64,000 nucleotides of DNA from contig CANMWG010000002.1 of the NCBI GenBank assembly GCA_947501555.1, forward strand, positions 506,224-570,223. The letters run 5' to 3'. Shown here piece by piece: positions 29,317 to 38,086 of the stretch; positions within the stretch are counted from its first letter, which is position 1; every line of letters starts with the position of its first letter. The notes beneath the pieces are model-generated. The model searched no databases, was not told the origin of the DNA, and saw only the letters and a list, made by a program, of their open reading frames with translations. A program made the translations under genes and the position numbers. This stretch comes from an uncultured Paracoccaceae bacterium (GTDB taxonomy: Bacteria > Pseudomonadota > Alphaproteobacteria > Rhodobacterales > Rhodobacteraceae).

Positions 29317-29351
29317 GGGGAATGACCGCCACTAGATGGCTGTCATTCCCC
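29317..29351. terminator. Bidirectional terminator between convergent genes
   Basis: A 10-base-pair stem GGGGAATGAC/GTCATTCCCC, extended inward by GCCA/TGGC, lies between the stops of the PEBP-like gene (+) and the ricin-like gene (-). An AAAA tract on the left serves as a U-run for the minus strand. Confidence 0.7.
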
Positions 29352-29357
29352 GTAGTA

Positions 29358-29891
29358 TCAGCCGGCAGTGCGGACGTTCCAGTTTTGGTAAGCAGCTTTG
29401 CTGTCATCGCAAGCTTCCAACGAAAGAACCTTGATCTGATTGGCGTCGCTGCGACCTGAGTTAGTGTCCTCTGCCACGGTAAAGCACATGTCTGGCGCCG
29501 CGACCGGGGTGATTGTGCCTTCTCCGGAGAACACAAAGCTTTGTGCTTCGCTGCCGTCACATGCGGCCAGTTCCAGCGCGCTGCCCGCACCGGTTCCGCT
29601 GATTTGGGTGCAGACATCAAAATTCACCATATACAAAATGCCATCGGCAAATTTCTCGGTGTCAAACGTCTGATCAAATCCCAATGCGCCACCGGGGCTG
29701 TAGCACGTGTGCCCTTGCAGCCCGTCATCGGGGTTAGCAGCTTCTTCACGTCCCTTCGCAATATCGATGCAATACCCGTTTTGGGTGTTGTCCAACATGT
29801 CTGTCAGGTAGATCTCAACATTCTCAGCCTGTGCGGCATTCGCGACCACCAAGGCACCGACGACAGCAGTGATTTTCGTTGCATTGATCAT
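29358..29891 (-). CDS. Secreted ricin-type beta-trefoil-like protein
   Basis: The 177-residue protein has a signal peptide (MINATKITAVVGALVVANAAQA) and six Cys at about 41, 63, 94, 111, 136 and 161, spaced as three pairs. The repeated pattern C..(17-25)..C followed by D(G/D)S..AQSFVF or KAAYQNW echoes the QxW motif of ricin B-type trefoils, giving three likely subdomains. This suggests a carbohydrate-binding or structural secreted protein. No catalytic domain is attached. The assignment rests on pattern only. Confidence 0.6.
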   Translation of the reverse strand: MINATKITAVVGALVVANAAQAENVEIYLTDMLDNTQNGYCIDIAKGREEAANPDDGLQGHTCYSPGGALGFDQTFDTEKFADGILYMVNFDVCTQISGTGAGSALELAACDGSEAQSFVFSGEGTITPVAAPDMCFTVAEDTNSGRSDANQIKVLSLEACDDSKAAYQNWNVRTAG

Positions 29892-30108
29892 AAGATTTTC
29901 CCGTTTTGTGGTGTGTTATATCTTAGGGTCCAAGCCCATTCCTGCGTTATAGGTATCAAATGCCACGGTCCGGCGCAAAACCCCGGCTGTTCCGGGTCGG
30001 CGGACATTGGCCGCGTCAGTTACGACGGAACACACTTGGCCTAGCTTCTGGCCTAGCTTCGCCAAGAACCCGGTTGTGCTTATCGGGAAAAATCGGTTCT
30101 TTGGTCGT

Positions 30109-31032
30109 ATGACCACAGCATTGATTTCTCATGACGATTGTCTCGATCACGTCACCCCACCCGGCCACCCAGAACAGGTAGCCCGGCTTGATGCCGTTTT
30201 GGGCGCATTGGAACCTATGGATTTGTTGCGGGTCAAGGCGCCCTTGGCTGCCGAAGATGATCTTTTGCGCGCACATCCCAAGGAGCATGTGGATGCCATC
30301 CGTGCTGCAGCCCCGTCCCAGGGTTGGCGGTCGCTGGATGCCGACACACATATGTCCGCAGGCACGCTGACCGCCGCCTACCGCGCTGCCGGTGGTGTCG
30401 TGCGCGCCGTGGATATGGTGCTGGGTGGCGAGGCCACGAATGCCTTTGCCGCCGTGCGTCCGCCAGGCCATCATGCCGAACGCCAGACTGCCATGGGCTT
30501 TTGCTTTTTCGGCAATGTGGTGATCGGGGCCAAACATGCGCTAGACCATCACGGGTTGGACCGCGTGGCGATTGTGGATTTTGATGTGCATCACGGCAAT
30601 GGCACGCAGGATTTGGTCGAAGATGATCCACGTATCTTGTTTTGTTCAACCCATCAGTCGCCGCTGTTTCCGGGCACGGGTGCGGCGCATGAGGTAGGTG
30701 TTGATAACGTGCTGAACGTGCCTTTGCCCGGTGGCACCGGATCAAAAACGTTCCGCGATGCCTATGAGCAGATTGTGTTGCCCCGGGTTGACGCGTTTTC
30801 TCCTGAACTTCTGATCATTTCGGCAGGATTTGATGCACATGCAGATGATCCATTGGCAGGCATGAACTTGACGACTGCGGATTTTGGCTGGGTGACAGAA
30901 AAACTATGCGATATCGCCGATAAACACTGCGCAGGCCGGGTGGTATCAAGCCTTGAGGGCGGGTATGACTTGCCCGCGCTGGGCGCATCTGCTGCTGCCC
31001 ATGTGAACGTATTAAAGGAGCGGGGCCGATGA
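30109..31032 (+). CDS. Histone deacetylase-family protein
   Basis: This 307-residue zinc amidohydrolase belongs to the arginase-deacetylase fold. It contains RPPGHHAE (active-site His pair), IVDFDVHHGNGTQ (zinc ligands Asp and His), STHQSPLFPGTG and the C-terminal LEGGYDLPALG. In bacteria such proteins deacetylate small acylated amines such as acetylpolyamines. It starts at 30109 and overlaps xseB (ATGA). Linkage to xseB-ispA-dxs is common in Rhodobacterales. Confidence 0.92.
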   Translation: MTTALISHDDCLDHVTPPGHPEQVARLDAVLGALEPMDLLRVKAPLAAEDDLLRAHPKEHVDAIRAAAPSQGWRSLDADTHMSAGTLTAAYRAAGGVVRAVDMVLGGEATNAFAAVRPPGHHAERQTAMGFCFFGNVVIGAKHALDHHGLDRVAIVDFDVHHGNGTQDLVEDDPRILFCSTHQSPLFPGTGAAHEVGVDNVLNVPLPGGTGSKTFRDAYEQIVLPRVDAFSPELLIISAGFDAHADDPLAGMNLTTADFGWVTEKLCDIADKHCAGRVVSSLEGGYDLPALGASAAAHVNVLKERGR

Positions 31033-31262
31033 GCAACGTGGATGAGATGAGCTTTGAAGACGCGATCAAGGAACTGGAAACGGTTGTTGGTCAGCTAGAA
31101 CGGGGCGACGTGGCGCTGGATGAAAGCATCGCGCTTTATGAACGCGGTGCGGCGCTCAAGGCCCGGTGCGAGGCCAAGCTGAAAGAGGCCGAAGAAAAGG
31201 TCGCCAAAATCACCTTTGCCGAAGGGGGCGAGCCGAAAGGGACCGCGCCTTTGGATGGCTGA
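31029..31262 (+). CDS. xseB: Exodeoxyribonuclease VII small subunit
   Basis: The 77-residue protein has the XseB signature: MSFEDAIKELETVVGQLERGDVALDESIALYERGAALK, a helical hairpin that assembles in many copies on the XseA catalytic subunit. XseA is not in this window. The ATG overlaps the deacetylase stop, and the last 8 bases overlap the start of ispA. Confidence 0.95.
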   Translation: MSNVDEMSFEDAIKELETVVGQLERGDVALDESIALYERGAALKARCEAKLKEAEEKVAKITFAEGGEPKGTAPLDG

Positions 31263-32118
31263 GACCTTTCAGGCCGCAATCAAGGCCGCCGCCGATCAGT
31301 CGCAACATGCCATTTCAGCCGCGTTGGGTGGGCTGGACGGGCCAATCCCGCAAGCGATGATGTATGCAGTCACGGGTGGCAAGGCCATGCGTGCTTTCCT
31401 GGTGATGGAAACAGCACGGTTGCATGGCGTGGCGAATGCGGTGCCAGCGGCTGCAGCAATTGAGTGCTTGCATGCGTATTCCCTGGTTCATGATGATCTT
31501 CCTTGTATGGATGATGATGCGCTGCGACGCGGCCAGCCAACAGTTCACGTCAAATGGGATGAAGCGACTGCCGTACTTGTCGGTGATGCTTTACAGGCTC
31601 TGGCATTCCAATTGGTTGCAGAAGCGGGCGATCATCTTGAGCAAAGATGGTTGCTTTCCAAGACCCTCGCACAGGCATCTGGCATTGAAGGAATGGTCGG
31701 CGGGCAAGCCATGGACATCGCGGCTGAAACAGCAATTGATCCGCTGACACTTCAAGATATCATCAGTCTACAGCTTAAAAAGACGGGCGCGCTAATATCC
31801 TGGTCTTCCCTAGTTGGACCGCGCATGTCGGGGGATGAACATGGACCACTGGACACATACGGTCAGTGTCTCGGCCTTGCCTTCCAAATCTGGGATGACG
31901 TTCTGGACGTTGAAGGTGACGCCAATGCCGTCGGTAAAGCCGTTGGCAAAGACGCAGTTGCGGGCAAAGCCACGTTTGTATCGCTCCTCGGTCTCGATGG
32001 GGCGAAACGCCGCGCCAATGAACTGGTACAAGAGGCCTGCGATGCGTTATCCCCTTACGGCGATGACGCTGAGACGTTGAAAGAAGCCGCCCGATTTGTC
32101 ATCGCGCGGACGCATTAG
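31255..32118 (+). CDS. ispA: Farnesyl diphosphate synthase
   Basis: The 287-residue prenyl elongase condenses isopentenyl diphosphate with DMAPP and GPP. The two aspartate-rich motifs are visible: DDLPCMDDD (first, the bacterial form with two intervening residues) and DDVLD (second), with [10 protein letters not shown] as the substrate-binding start. It lies 11 bases before dxs, which makes the precursor of its substrates, so a common isoprenoid operon is clear. The ATG at 31255 overlaps xseB. Confidence 0.93.
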   Translation: MAETFQAAIKAAADQSQHAISAALGGLDGPIPQAMMYAVTGGKAMRAFLVMETARLHGVANAVPAAAAIECLHAYSLVHDDLPCMDDDALRRGQPTVHVKWDEATAVLVGDALQALAFQLVAEAGDHLEQRWLLSKTLAQASGIEGMVGGQAMDIAAETAIDPLTLQDIISLQLKKTGALISWSSLVGPRMSGDEHGPLDTYGQCLGLAFQIWDDVLDVEGDANAVGKAVGKDAVAGKATFVSLLGLDGAKRRANELVQEACDALSPYGDDAETLKEAARFVIARTH

Positions 32119-32129
32119 GAAGGGTCGCC

Positions 32130-34043
32130 ATGTCAGACCAACCCATCACCCCAACCCTAGACCGCGTGAAGACGCCCGACGACATGAAAGCCATGTCCGA
32201 CGCGGAACTGTGCCAGCTGGCCAATGAACTGCGGGCCGAAACGGTCTCGGCTGTATCCGAGACCGGCGGGCATTTGGGCGCAGGCCTTGGTGTGGTGGAA
32301 ATGACAGTCGCCCTGCATGCGGTCTTTGATGCGCCCAAGGACAAGATCATCTGGGACGTCTCGCACCAATGCTACCCCCATAAAATCCTCACCGGGCGGC
32401 GTGATCGTATCCGCACCCTGCGCACCGAAGGCGGGCTCAGCGGGTTCACCAAACGGTCGGAAAGCCCCTATGATCCCTTTGGCGCGGCACATTCCAGCAC
32501 TTCGATTTCGGCGGCTCTGGGTTTTGCCGTAGCGCGCGACCTAGGCTGCGAAGGCGGCGATGCGATTGCGATTATCGGCGACGGGTCGATGTCTGCAGGC
32601 ATGGCCTATGAGGCAATGAACAACGCGGGCCACCTTGGCAAACGCCTGATCGTGATCCTGAACGACAATGAGATGTCGATTGCGCCACCCACCGGGGCGA
32701 TGTCATCCTATCTGTCGCGGCTTTACGCAGGCGAGCCGTTCCAAGAACTGAAAGCCGCCGCCAAAGGGGCCGTGTCCCTGCTCCCCGAACCCTTCCGTGA
32801 AGGGGCCCGTCGCGCCAAGGATATGGTCAAGCACATGACCGTCGGCGGGACCTTGTTTGAGGAACTGGGGTTTTCCTACCTAGGCCCGATTGATGGGCAC
32901 AATATGGAGCAACTTCTCTCGGTCCTGCGCACTGTGAAAGACCGGGCAACAGGGCCGATCCTGATCCATGCGATCACCAAAAAGGGCAAAGGATACGCCC
33001 CGGCCGAGGCTGCGTTGGACAAAGGCCATGCCACGGCAAAATTTGACGTCCTCACCGGCAAACAAAAGAAGTCCCCCAGCAACGCGCCTTCTTATACATC
33101 GGTCTTTGCCGAAACCCTGCTGAACCTCGCAGCAGATGACCCCAAGATATGCGCCGTGACAGCGGCCATGCCAGATGGCACCGGCCTGACCAAATTCATG
33201 GAACGCTACACCAGCCGCTGTTTCGACGTGGGCATCGCCGAACAGCACGCCGTGACATTCAGCGCGGGGCTTGCGGCCGGGGGCATGCGCCCATTCTGCG
33301 CGCTCTATTCAACCTTCCTGCAACGGGGCTATGATCAGGTGGTCCACGATGTGGCCATTCAACGCCTGCCCGTCCGTTTTGCGATTGATCGCGCGGGGCT
33401 TGTTGGTGCCGATGGGGCAACCCATGCGGGGTCATTTGACGTGGCCTATCTGGCCAATCTCCCCGGATTTGTGGTGATGGCCGCCGCCGATGAAGCCGAA
33501 CTGGTGCGCATGGTCGCGACGGCCGCCGCCCATGACGAAGGACCAATCGCCTTCCGCTTCCCACGCGGCGAAGGGGTGGGGGTCGAGATGCCCGATACCC
33601 CCGACCTGCTGGAAATCGGCAAAGGCCGGATGATCCGCGAAGGGGCACAAGTGGCAATCCTCTCCTTCGGCACACGGCTGCAAGAGGTGACGGCGGCCTG
33701 CGAAGCGCTCGCGGCCAAGGGGATCAACCCCACCGTCGCGGACGCACGGTTCGCCAAACCACTGGACCGGGATTTGATCCTGCGGCTCGCCGCCGACCAC
33801 GAGGCGCTGATCACCATTGAGGAAGGAGCCGTGGGCGGTTTTGGGAGCCATGTGGCCCAGCTTTTGGCGGATGAGGGCGTTTTCGATCACGGGCTGAAAT
33901 ACAGATCCATGGTGCTGCCCGACACCTTCATCGATCAGGCCAGCCCCAAGGCGATGTACGACGTGGCGGGGATGAACGCCGAGCATATCGAGGCGAAAGT
34001 GCTGGACGTGCTGGGGGTGGCGGTGATCGAGAAGCGGGCGTAG
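32130..34043 (+). CDS. dxs: 1-deoxy-D-xylulose-5-phosphate synthase
   Basis: This 637-residue thiamine diphosphate enzyme makes DXP from pyruvate and glyceraldehyde 3-phosphate, the first step of the non-mevalonate pathway. It has the ThDP motif GDGS..(about 11)..NN (residues 150-165), the conserved His in TGGHLG (about 48), and the pyrimidine-domain motif [17 protein letters not shown] with its catalytic Glu. GGAAGGG precedes the ATG. It is the last gene of the deacetylase-xseB-ispA-dxs operon. Confidence 0.97.
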   Translation: MSDQPITPTLDRVKTPDDMKAMSDAELCQLANELRAETVSAVSETGGHLGAGLGVVEMTVALHAVFDAPKDKIIWDVSHQCYPHKILTGRRDRIRTLRTEGGLSGFTKRSESPYDPFGAAHSSTSISAALGFAVARDLGCEGGDAIAIIGDGSMSAGMAYEAMNNAGHLGKRLIVILNDNEMSIAPPTGAMSSYLSRLYAGEPFQELKAAAKGAVSLLPEPFREGARRAKDMVKHMTVGGTLFEELGFSYLGPIDGHNMEQLLSVLRTVKDRATGPILIHAITKKGKGYAPAEAALDKGHATAKFDVLTGKQKKSPSNAPSYTSVFAETLLNLAADDPKICAVTAAMPDGTGLTKFMERYTSRCFDVGIAEQHAVTFSAGLAAGGMRPFCALYSTFLQRGYDQVVHDVAIQRLPVRFAIDRAGLVGADGATHAGSFDVAYLANLPGFVVMAAADEAELVRMVATAAAHDEGPIAFRFPRGEGVGVEMPDTPDLLEIGKGRMIREGAQVAILSFGTRLQEVTAACEALAAKGINPTVADARFAKPLDRDLILRLAADHEALITIEEGAVGGFGSHVAQLLADEGVFDHGLKYRSMVLPDTFIDQASPKAMYDVAGMNAEHIEAKVLDVLGVAVIEKRA

Positions 34044-34126
34044 GGCTGGATGTCTGGAAAGAGCCCACTTTACCGAATGTCGCAGCAAGTGCGAATGCCT
34101 GCTTTGACTCGATCTGACTTTTAGCT

Positions 34127-35347
34127 ATGGAGTTTTCAATCGTGCAAAAAGACAAGTCGGAAACAGTTATTCGCAGCCTTGCTTTCTCTTTTGGCTTACT
34201 ACTTTTGGGGTTGATTGGTCTCGATGCTTCTGCCGAAGAATTCTACACAACGACAACAGGACAATCGGTGACATCTCTTACCGTATTTCAAGATTGCGAA
34301 GTTTGTCCCGAAATGGTCGTTTTGCCACTGGGTGCTTTTGAAATGGGGTCAACTGTCGAAGAAGCAAACGCTGCACGGTTACGTTACTTTATAAGTAGAA
34401 ACGTCGATACCACGGCATACGAAGAGCAGCTGCGACAGTCGTTTCTTAGATTGGGAATTGATCCCGCCTTACCTGAAGAAGGCCTGAGGCAGTATTACGC
34501 GAGCGACAACATTACTAGAGAAGATGACCCACAATACTCGGTGAATCCAGCGCTTCACGAGGTGCCCCCACATACGGTTTCTATTGACATACCGATAGCA
34601 ATGGGCCGCCATGAAGTAACGCGGGAAGAATGGGCTGCATGCGTTGACGATGGTGGATGTGAAAAGGGGCAGAGCGACCTCCCACGTTCAGCGTACTCTT
34701 CTTGTAAAGAAGCTTCCGACTGTATTCCAAATCCAGACACACGGGTCAGGTTTCGTCTTCCAAACGGACCTCATGCCACACATCCGCGCAGTCCCATGAC
34801 CGGCGTCACTTATTACGAAATGAATGACTACACGTCTTGGCTGAATAGTAGGGTTGGCGCGGATGTCTACCGGGTTCCGACCGAAGCAGAATGGGAATAT
34901 GCGGCCCGCTCCGGGACGACCACACGTTTCGCACAGGGTGACACACTGTCTTTAGAACAGGCAAACTTCATGGTGTCTTGGGCCGAAATTGTGGATGGTG
35001 AATACGTCTGGGACTATGATCTTGGAAGCGCGCAAGAACTTTTGCCTGTCGATGATCTAGATGCCGCAAATGCATGGGGTCTACGGCATATGTCCGGCAA
35101 TGCCTCCGAATTTACAAGTACTTGCGGAGAAGGACCGCATCGCGCCTTGGCGACATCTAGTCAGTACCTTGCGGCCGACACGGAGCGCCCAGACTGCGCA
35201 CGTTCAGTTAAGGGAGGCATGTATTCAGGAAACGTTGAATTGGCACGCCCGGCGCGACGCGTTGCAATCTCAAGTGACCATTGGTCACCAACAATTGGAT
35301 TTCGAGTCGTTCGCGATATGGCGCCGGCACAAAAAAGCGGACGTTGA
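34127..35347 (+). CDS. FGE-fold (SUMF1-like) secreted protein lacking active-site Cys
   Basis: The 406-residue product has a basic N-terminus and hydrophobic segment (SLAFSFGLLLLGLIGLDASAEE), suggesting export. The formylglycine-generating-enzyme fold follows: EMVVLPLGAFEMGS, HEVTREEWAACVDDGGC, VTYYEMNDYTSWLNSRVG, YRVPTEAEWEYAARSG, SGNASEFT and a C-terminal TIGFRVVRD. In true FGE the GGSW..C...SYC segment holds two catalytic Cys; here it reads KGGMYSGNVELARPARR with none, so an enzyme role is doubtful. The gene is visibly more AT-rich than dxs, hinting at transfer. Other starts are possible. Confidence 0.75.
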   Translation: MEFSIVQKDKSETVIRSLAFSFGLLLLGLIGLDASAEEFYTTTTGQSVTSLTVFQDCEVCPEMVVLPLGAFEMGSTVEEANAARLRYFISRNVDTTAYEEQLRQSFLRLGIDPALPEEGLRQYYASDNITREDDPQYSVNPALHEVPPHTVSIDIPIAMGRHEVTREEWAACVDDGGCEKGQSDLPRSAYSSCKEASDCIPNPDTRVRFRLPNGPHATHPRSPMTGVTYYEMNDYTSWLNSRVGADVYRVPTEAEWEYAARSGTTTRFAQGDTLSLEQANFMVSWAEIVDGEYVWDYDLGSAQELLPVDDLDAANAWGLRHMSGNASEFTSTCGEGPHRALATSSQYLAADTERPDCARSVKGGMYSGNVELARPARRVAISSDHWSPTIGFRVVRDMAPAQKSGR

Positions 35348-35389
35348 AAATGTCAGAACAAACGGCAGAAAAGTCCCGCAAAGCTGACC

Positions 35390-36172
35390 TTACCCACCCT
35401 TCCCCACTTCATCCAACCGCGCCTCAATCGCTTCCAGTTTCTTCATCACCTCATCGCGGTAGGCATCCGTGGCCGCATTCCCCTCTTCTGCGTGGGCGTC
35501 TTGCATAGAGTTCACGATCAGGCCCACGAGCAAGTTCACCACCGCGAATGTCGTCACCATGATGAACGGCAAGAAGAACGCCCAGGCGTAGGGGTAAAGC
35601 TCCATCACCGGGCGCACGATGCCCATCGACCAGCTTTCCAGCGTCATGATCTGGAACAACGTATAACCTGATCGACCAAGCGAGCCGAACCACTCAGGGA
35701 AGCTTTCCCCGAACAGTTTTGTGGCCATCACCGCGCCGATGTAGAACACAATCCCCATCAGCAAGAACACCGACCCCATGCCGGGCAGCGCTGTGATGAA
35801 CCCTTCAACCACACGGCGCAGGGATGGCACCACAGAGATGACCCGTAGGACACGCAGAATACGCAGGGCACGCAGCACCGACAGGCCACCGTTGCCCGGC
35901 ACCAGCGACACACCCACGATGATAAAGTCGAAAATATTCCAGCCACTGCGGAAAAAGCGGGGACCTTGGGCGAACAGCTTGGCCACCAGTTCTGCCACAA
36001 AAATCGCAAGGCAAACGTTATCAAGCAACGCGATCAACCCACTTGCCTGAGCCATCAGCGTCTTGGATGTTTCCATCCCCAGAATGATCGCGTTAAATAT
36101 AATCACGCCCACGATAAAATTCTGCAGCCATGTGGTTTCCAGAACGGCGTTTGTCTTTTCGCGAAGTGTCAT
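35390..36172 (-). CDS. Bacterial voltage-gated sodium channel (NavBac)
   Basis: This 260-residue inner-membrane channel subunit has six transmembrane segments. The S4 voltage sensor has Arg at 101, 104, 107 and 110 (RALRILRVLR), the selectivity filter is TLESWSM at 177-183, the same as in NavAb of Arcobacter, and S6 (FIMVTTFAVVNLLVGLIVNSM) leads into a C-terminal acidic coiled coil (EVMKKLEAIEARLDEV) that tetramerises such channels. The start at 36172 fits the family; the extension to 36382 overlaps the divergent gene. Related channels are known in Roseobacter denitrificans and Ruegeria pomeroyi. Confidence 0.93.
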   Translation of the reverse strand: MTLREKTNAVLETTWLQNFIVGVIIFNAIILGMETSKTLMAQASGLIALLDNVCLAIFVAELVAKLFAQGPRFFRSGWNIFDFIIVGVSLVPGNGGLSVLRALRILRVLRVISVVPSLRRVVEGFITALPGMGSVFLLMGIVFYIGAVMATKLFGESFPEWFGSLGRSGYTLFQIMTLESWSMGIVRPVMELYPYAWAFFLPFIMVTTFAVVNLLVGLIVNSMQDAHAEEGNAATDAYRDEVMKKLEAIEARLDEVGKGG

Positions 36173-36309
36173 CAGGGCTTGCCTTGGTTTGAGCGCGGCC
36201 CAGATATGGGTTTTTTGAAACACAACAGCAAGGTCGTTAACGAACGCGGGGTTACACTGGACGCGGATTGTTGTGTCCGTGCATCCTTTTGAAAAAGTGA
36301 GAGCCGTTG

Positions 36310-36966
36310 ATGACCTTGAACCCCCGCCTGATCTTCCGCTGGATCGCGTTCCTTTTGGCCGCTGGGTACTGCCTGCGCACATTGTTTTTTGGCAATTGGG
36401 AGGGGTTCGGGGGACCGTTTCGGTTTCTGACCATCTGGGCGTTGTTTTGTTCGTTCTTTGCCTTCAGCCGGATGATGGCGATTGAGGAACGGCGCAGCGA
36501 TCGGCGCTGGGATGGCTTTGTCAGCATGACAGCCGTGATCAACACGATGGTGGTCTTTTTGTACTGGCGGATCTTCTTCACAGAGCCAACAGCGCTGCGG
36601 GCGGACGGGCAATTGGGGCTGTGGTATCTTGAATACTACCTGCATGGGCTTGGCCCGCTTTTACAGGTGATCGACTCGATTTTTATCCACCAAAGCTATC
36701 GCAGGCTGGGGGCGGCAATGGCATGGCTGATGGCCCTGATCGTGACCTATCTGCTCTGGGCGGAACTGGTGCTGCAAAGCTACAACCACAGCCCCGTCGG
36801 ATCAGTGACCAGCGGGTTGCCCTACCCTTTCCTGAATAACCTCGAATGGTCTGACCGCATGATTTTCTACACAACCAATCTGGCGACAGGTGCGATCATT
36901 CTGCTGATTTACGCCGGAATGGCCTGGGGGATCAGGCGCCGAGTTCCTGCGCCAGCAGTGCCTTAA
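36310..36966 (+). CDS. Polytopic membrane protein (Pr6Pr/FAR-17a-like?)
   Basis: The 218-residue protein has about six hydrophobic segments, starting LIFRWIAFLLAAGYCLRTLFF. The layout YWRIFF..., then a central His-containing helix (YYLHGLGPLLQVID), then LPYPFLNNLEW before the last helix, resembles Pr6Pr/FAR-17a-AIG1-type integral membrane proteins, some of which are lipid ester hydrolases in eukaryotes. This likeness is weak. Its last 35 bases overlap the convergent dehydratase/epimerase-like gene. The ATG at 36310 is chosen over TTG 36307. Confidence 0.65.
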   Translation: MTLNPRLIFRWIAFLLAAGYCLRTLFFGNWEGFGGPFRFLTIWALFCSFFAFSRMMAIEERRSDRRWDGFVSMTAVINTMVVFLYWRIFFTEPTALRADGQLGLWYLEYYLHGLGPLLQVIDSIFIHQSYRRLGAAMAWLMALIVTYLLWAELVLQSYNHSPVGSVTSGLPYPFLNNLEWSDRMIFYTTNLATGAIILLIYAGMAWGIRRRVPAPAVP

Positions 36967-37792
36967 GGCCGGTGCGATAGTCCGGATACAGCAGTGCGAC
37001 GCTCAATTCGTCCTTGATCCGGTCGTTCCGGACCTTTTTGCTTTCCGCGTAAAAGCTGCGGGCCATCGGGGTCATATCAGCGGTTTCAAAATCCACGGCT
37101 GGGGGGACAGGCACGCCCAATAGCTCCGCGGCATAGGCGATGACGTCCTCGGGTGGGGCGGGATCATCATCGCAGACATTATAAGCGGCACCCGGATTGG
37201 GTCGCTGGATTGATGCGGCAAGCACACGCGCGATATCTGCGACATGGGTGCGGCTGAACACTTGGCCCGGCTTGATGATGCGGCGGGCGGTGCCTGCACG
37301 GACCTTCGAAAACGGGCCGCGCCCGGGGCCGTAAATGCCGGCAAGGCGAAAGATGTGCAAACGAAGGTCAGGGATCGCCGCCCATGCGGTCTCGGCCTTG
37401 ACCCGGGCGATCCCCCGCTTTGTTGCAGGGGTCAGCGCGGTGCTTTCATCCACCCAATCGCCATCATGATCACCGTAAACGCCCGTCGTCGACAGGTAGC
37501 CAACCCATTCAAACTGGGCGGCACGTTTGGCGATCTCACCCTGCAACGCGGCCAGCACCGGATCGCCGGCATCGCCGGGCGCGGCGGAAATCAACAAATG
37601 GGTGGCTGCATTCAAGGCGGGGATCATATCAGCACCGGGCCAGATGCGGGGCTCGGTGCCCTCTGACATCAGTTGGGCGGCCTTATCATCAGACCGTGTG
37701 GTACCGATGACGCGCCAATCCTGCGGCAATAGGATCCGGGACAACGCGCGTGCACTGTAGCCGTGCCCGAAAGATAGAAGTGTCTTGGTCAT
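36932..37792 (-). CDS. SDR/NAD(P)-binding epimerase-like protein (YeeZ-like)
   Basis: The 286-residue Rossmann protein starts LLSFGHGYSARALSRIL, a variant nucleotide-binding turn (GxGYxA), then has LSTTGVYGDHDGDWVDE (the Thr-x-x-x-Tyr region), RLAGIYGPGR, and VADIARVLAASIQRPNPGAAYNVCDD. This is the extended SDR pattern of YeeZ-like sugar-nucleotide epimerase homologues; the YxxxK motif is not canonical. Substrate unknown. It is convergent with and overlaps the membrane-protein gene by 35 bases. Confidence 0.83.
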   Translation of the reverse strand: MTKTLLSFGHGYSARALSRILLPQDWRVIGTTRSDDKAAQLMSEGTEPRIWPGADMIPALNAATHLLISAAPGDAGDPVLAALQGEIAKRAAQFEWVGYLSTTGVYGDHDGDWVDESTALTPATKRGIARVKAETAWAAIPDLRLHIFRLAGIYGPGRGPFSKVRAGTARRIIKPGQVFSRTHVADIARVLAASIQRPNPGAAYNVCDDDPAPPEDVIAYAAELLGVPVPPAVDFETADMTPMARSFYAESKKVRNDRIKDELSVALLYPDYRTGLKALLAQELGA

Positions 37793-38086
37793 ATACCTTA
37801 GGTGGCGCAGTCATTTGCGGTGCGCAAGCCCTCAATCGAATTGGGCCCGCAACCGAATCGCCGATGACCCTTAGGACAAGGAACGGCTCACCAAATTAAA
37901 AATCCCGCGTCAATGGGGGTGAAACCCTGTGCGAGAACTTGCCAACCCACAAACGAGGCGATGCTATGGCGGGCATTTTTGATTTATTGTTTGAAACGCC
38001 TAGAATTTGTCCAATTCTCTACTTATTGGGGGTAAGGCGGATCAGCTTTTTTGACCGCAGTAATAAAGTTGTGAAGGAAGACGTTC

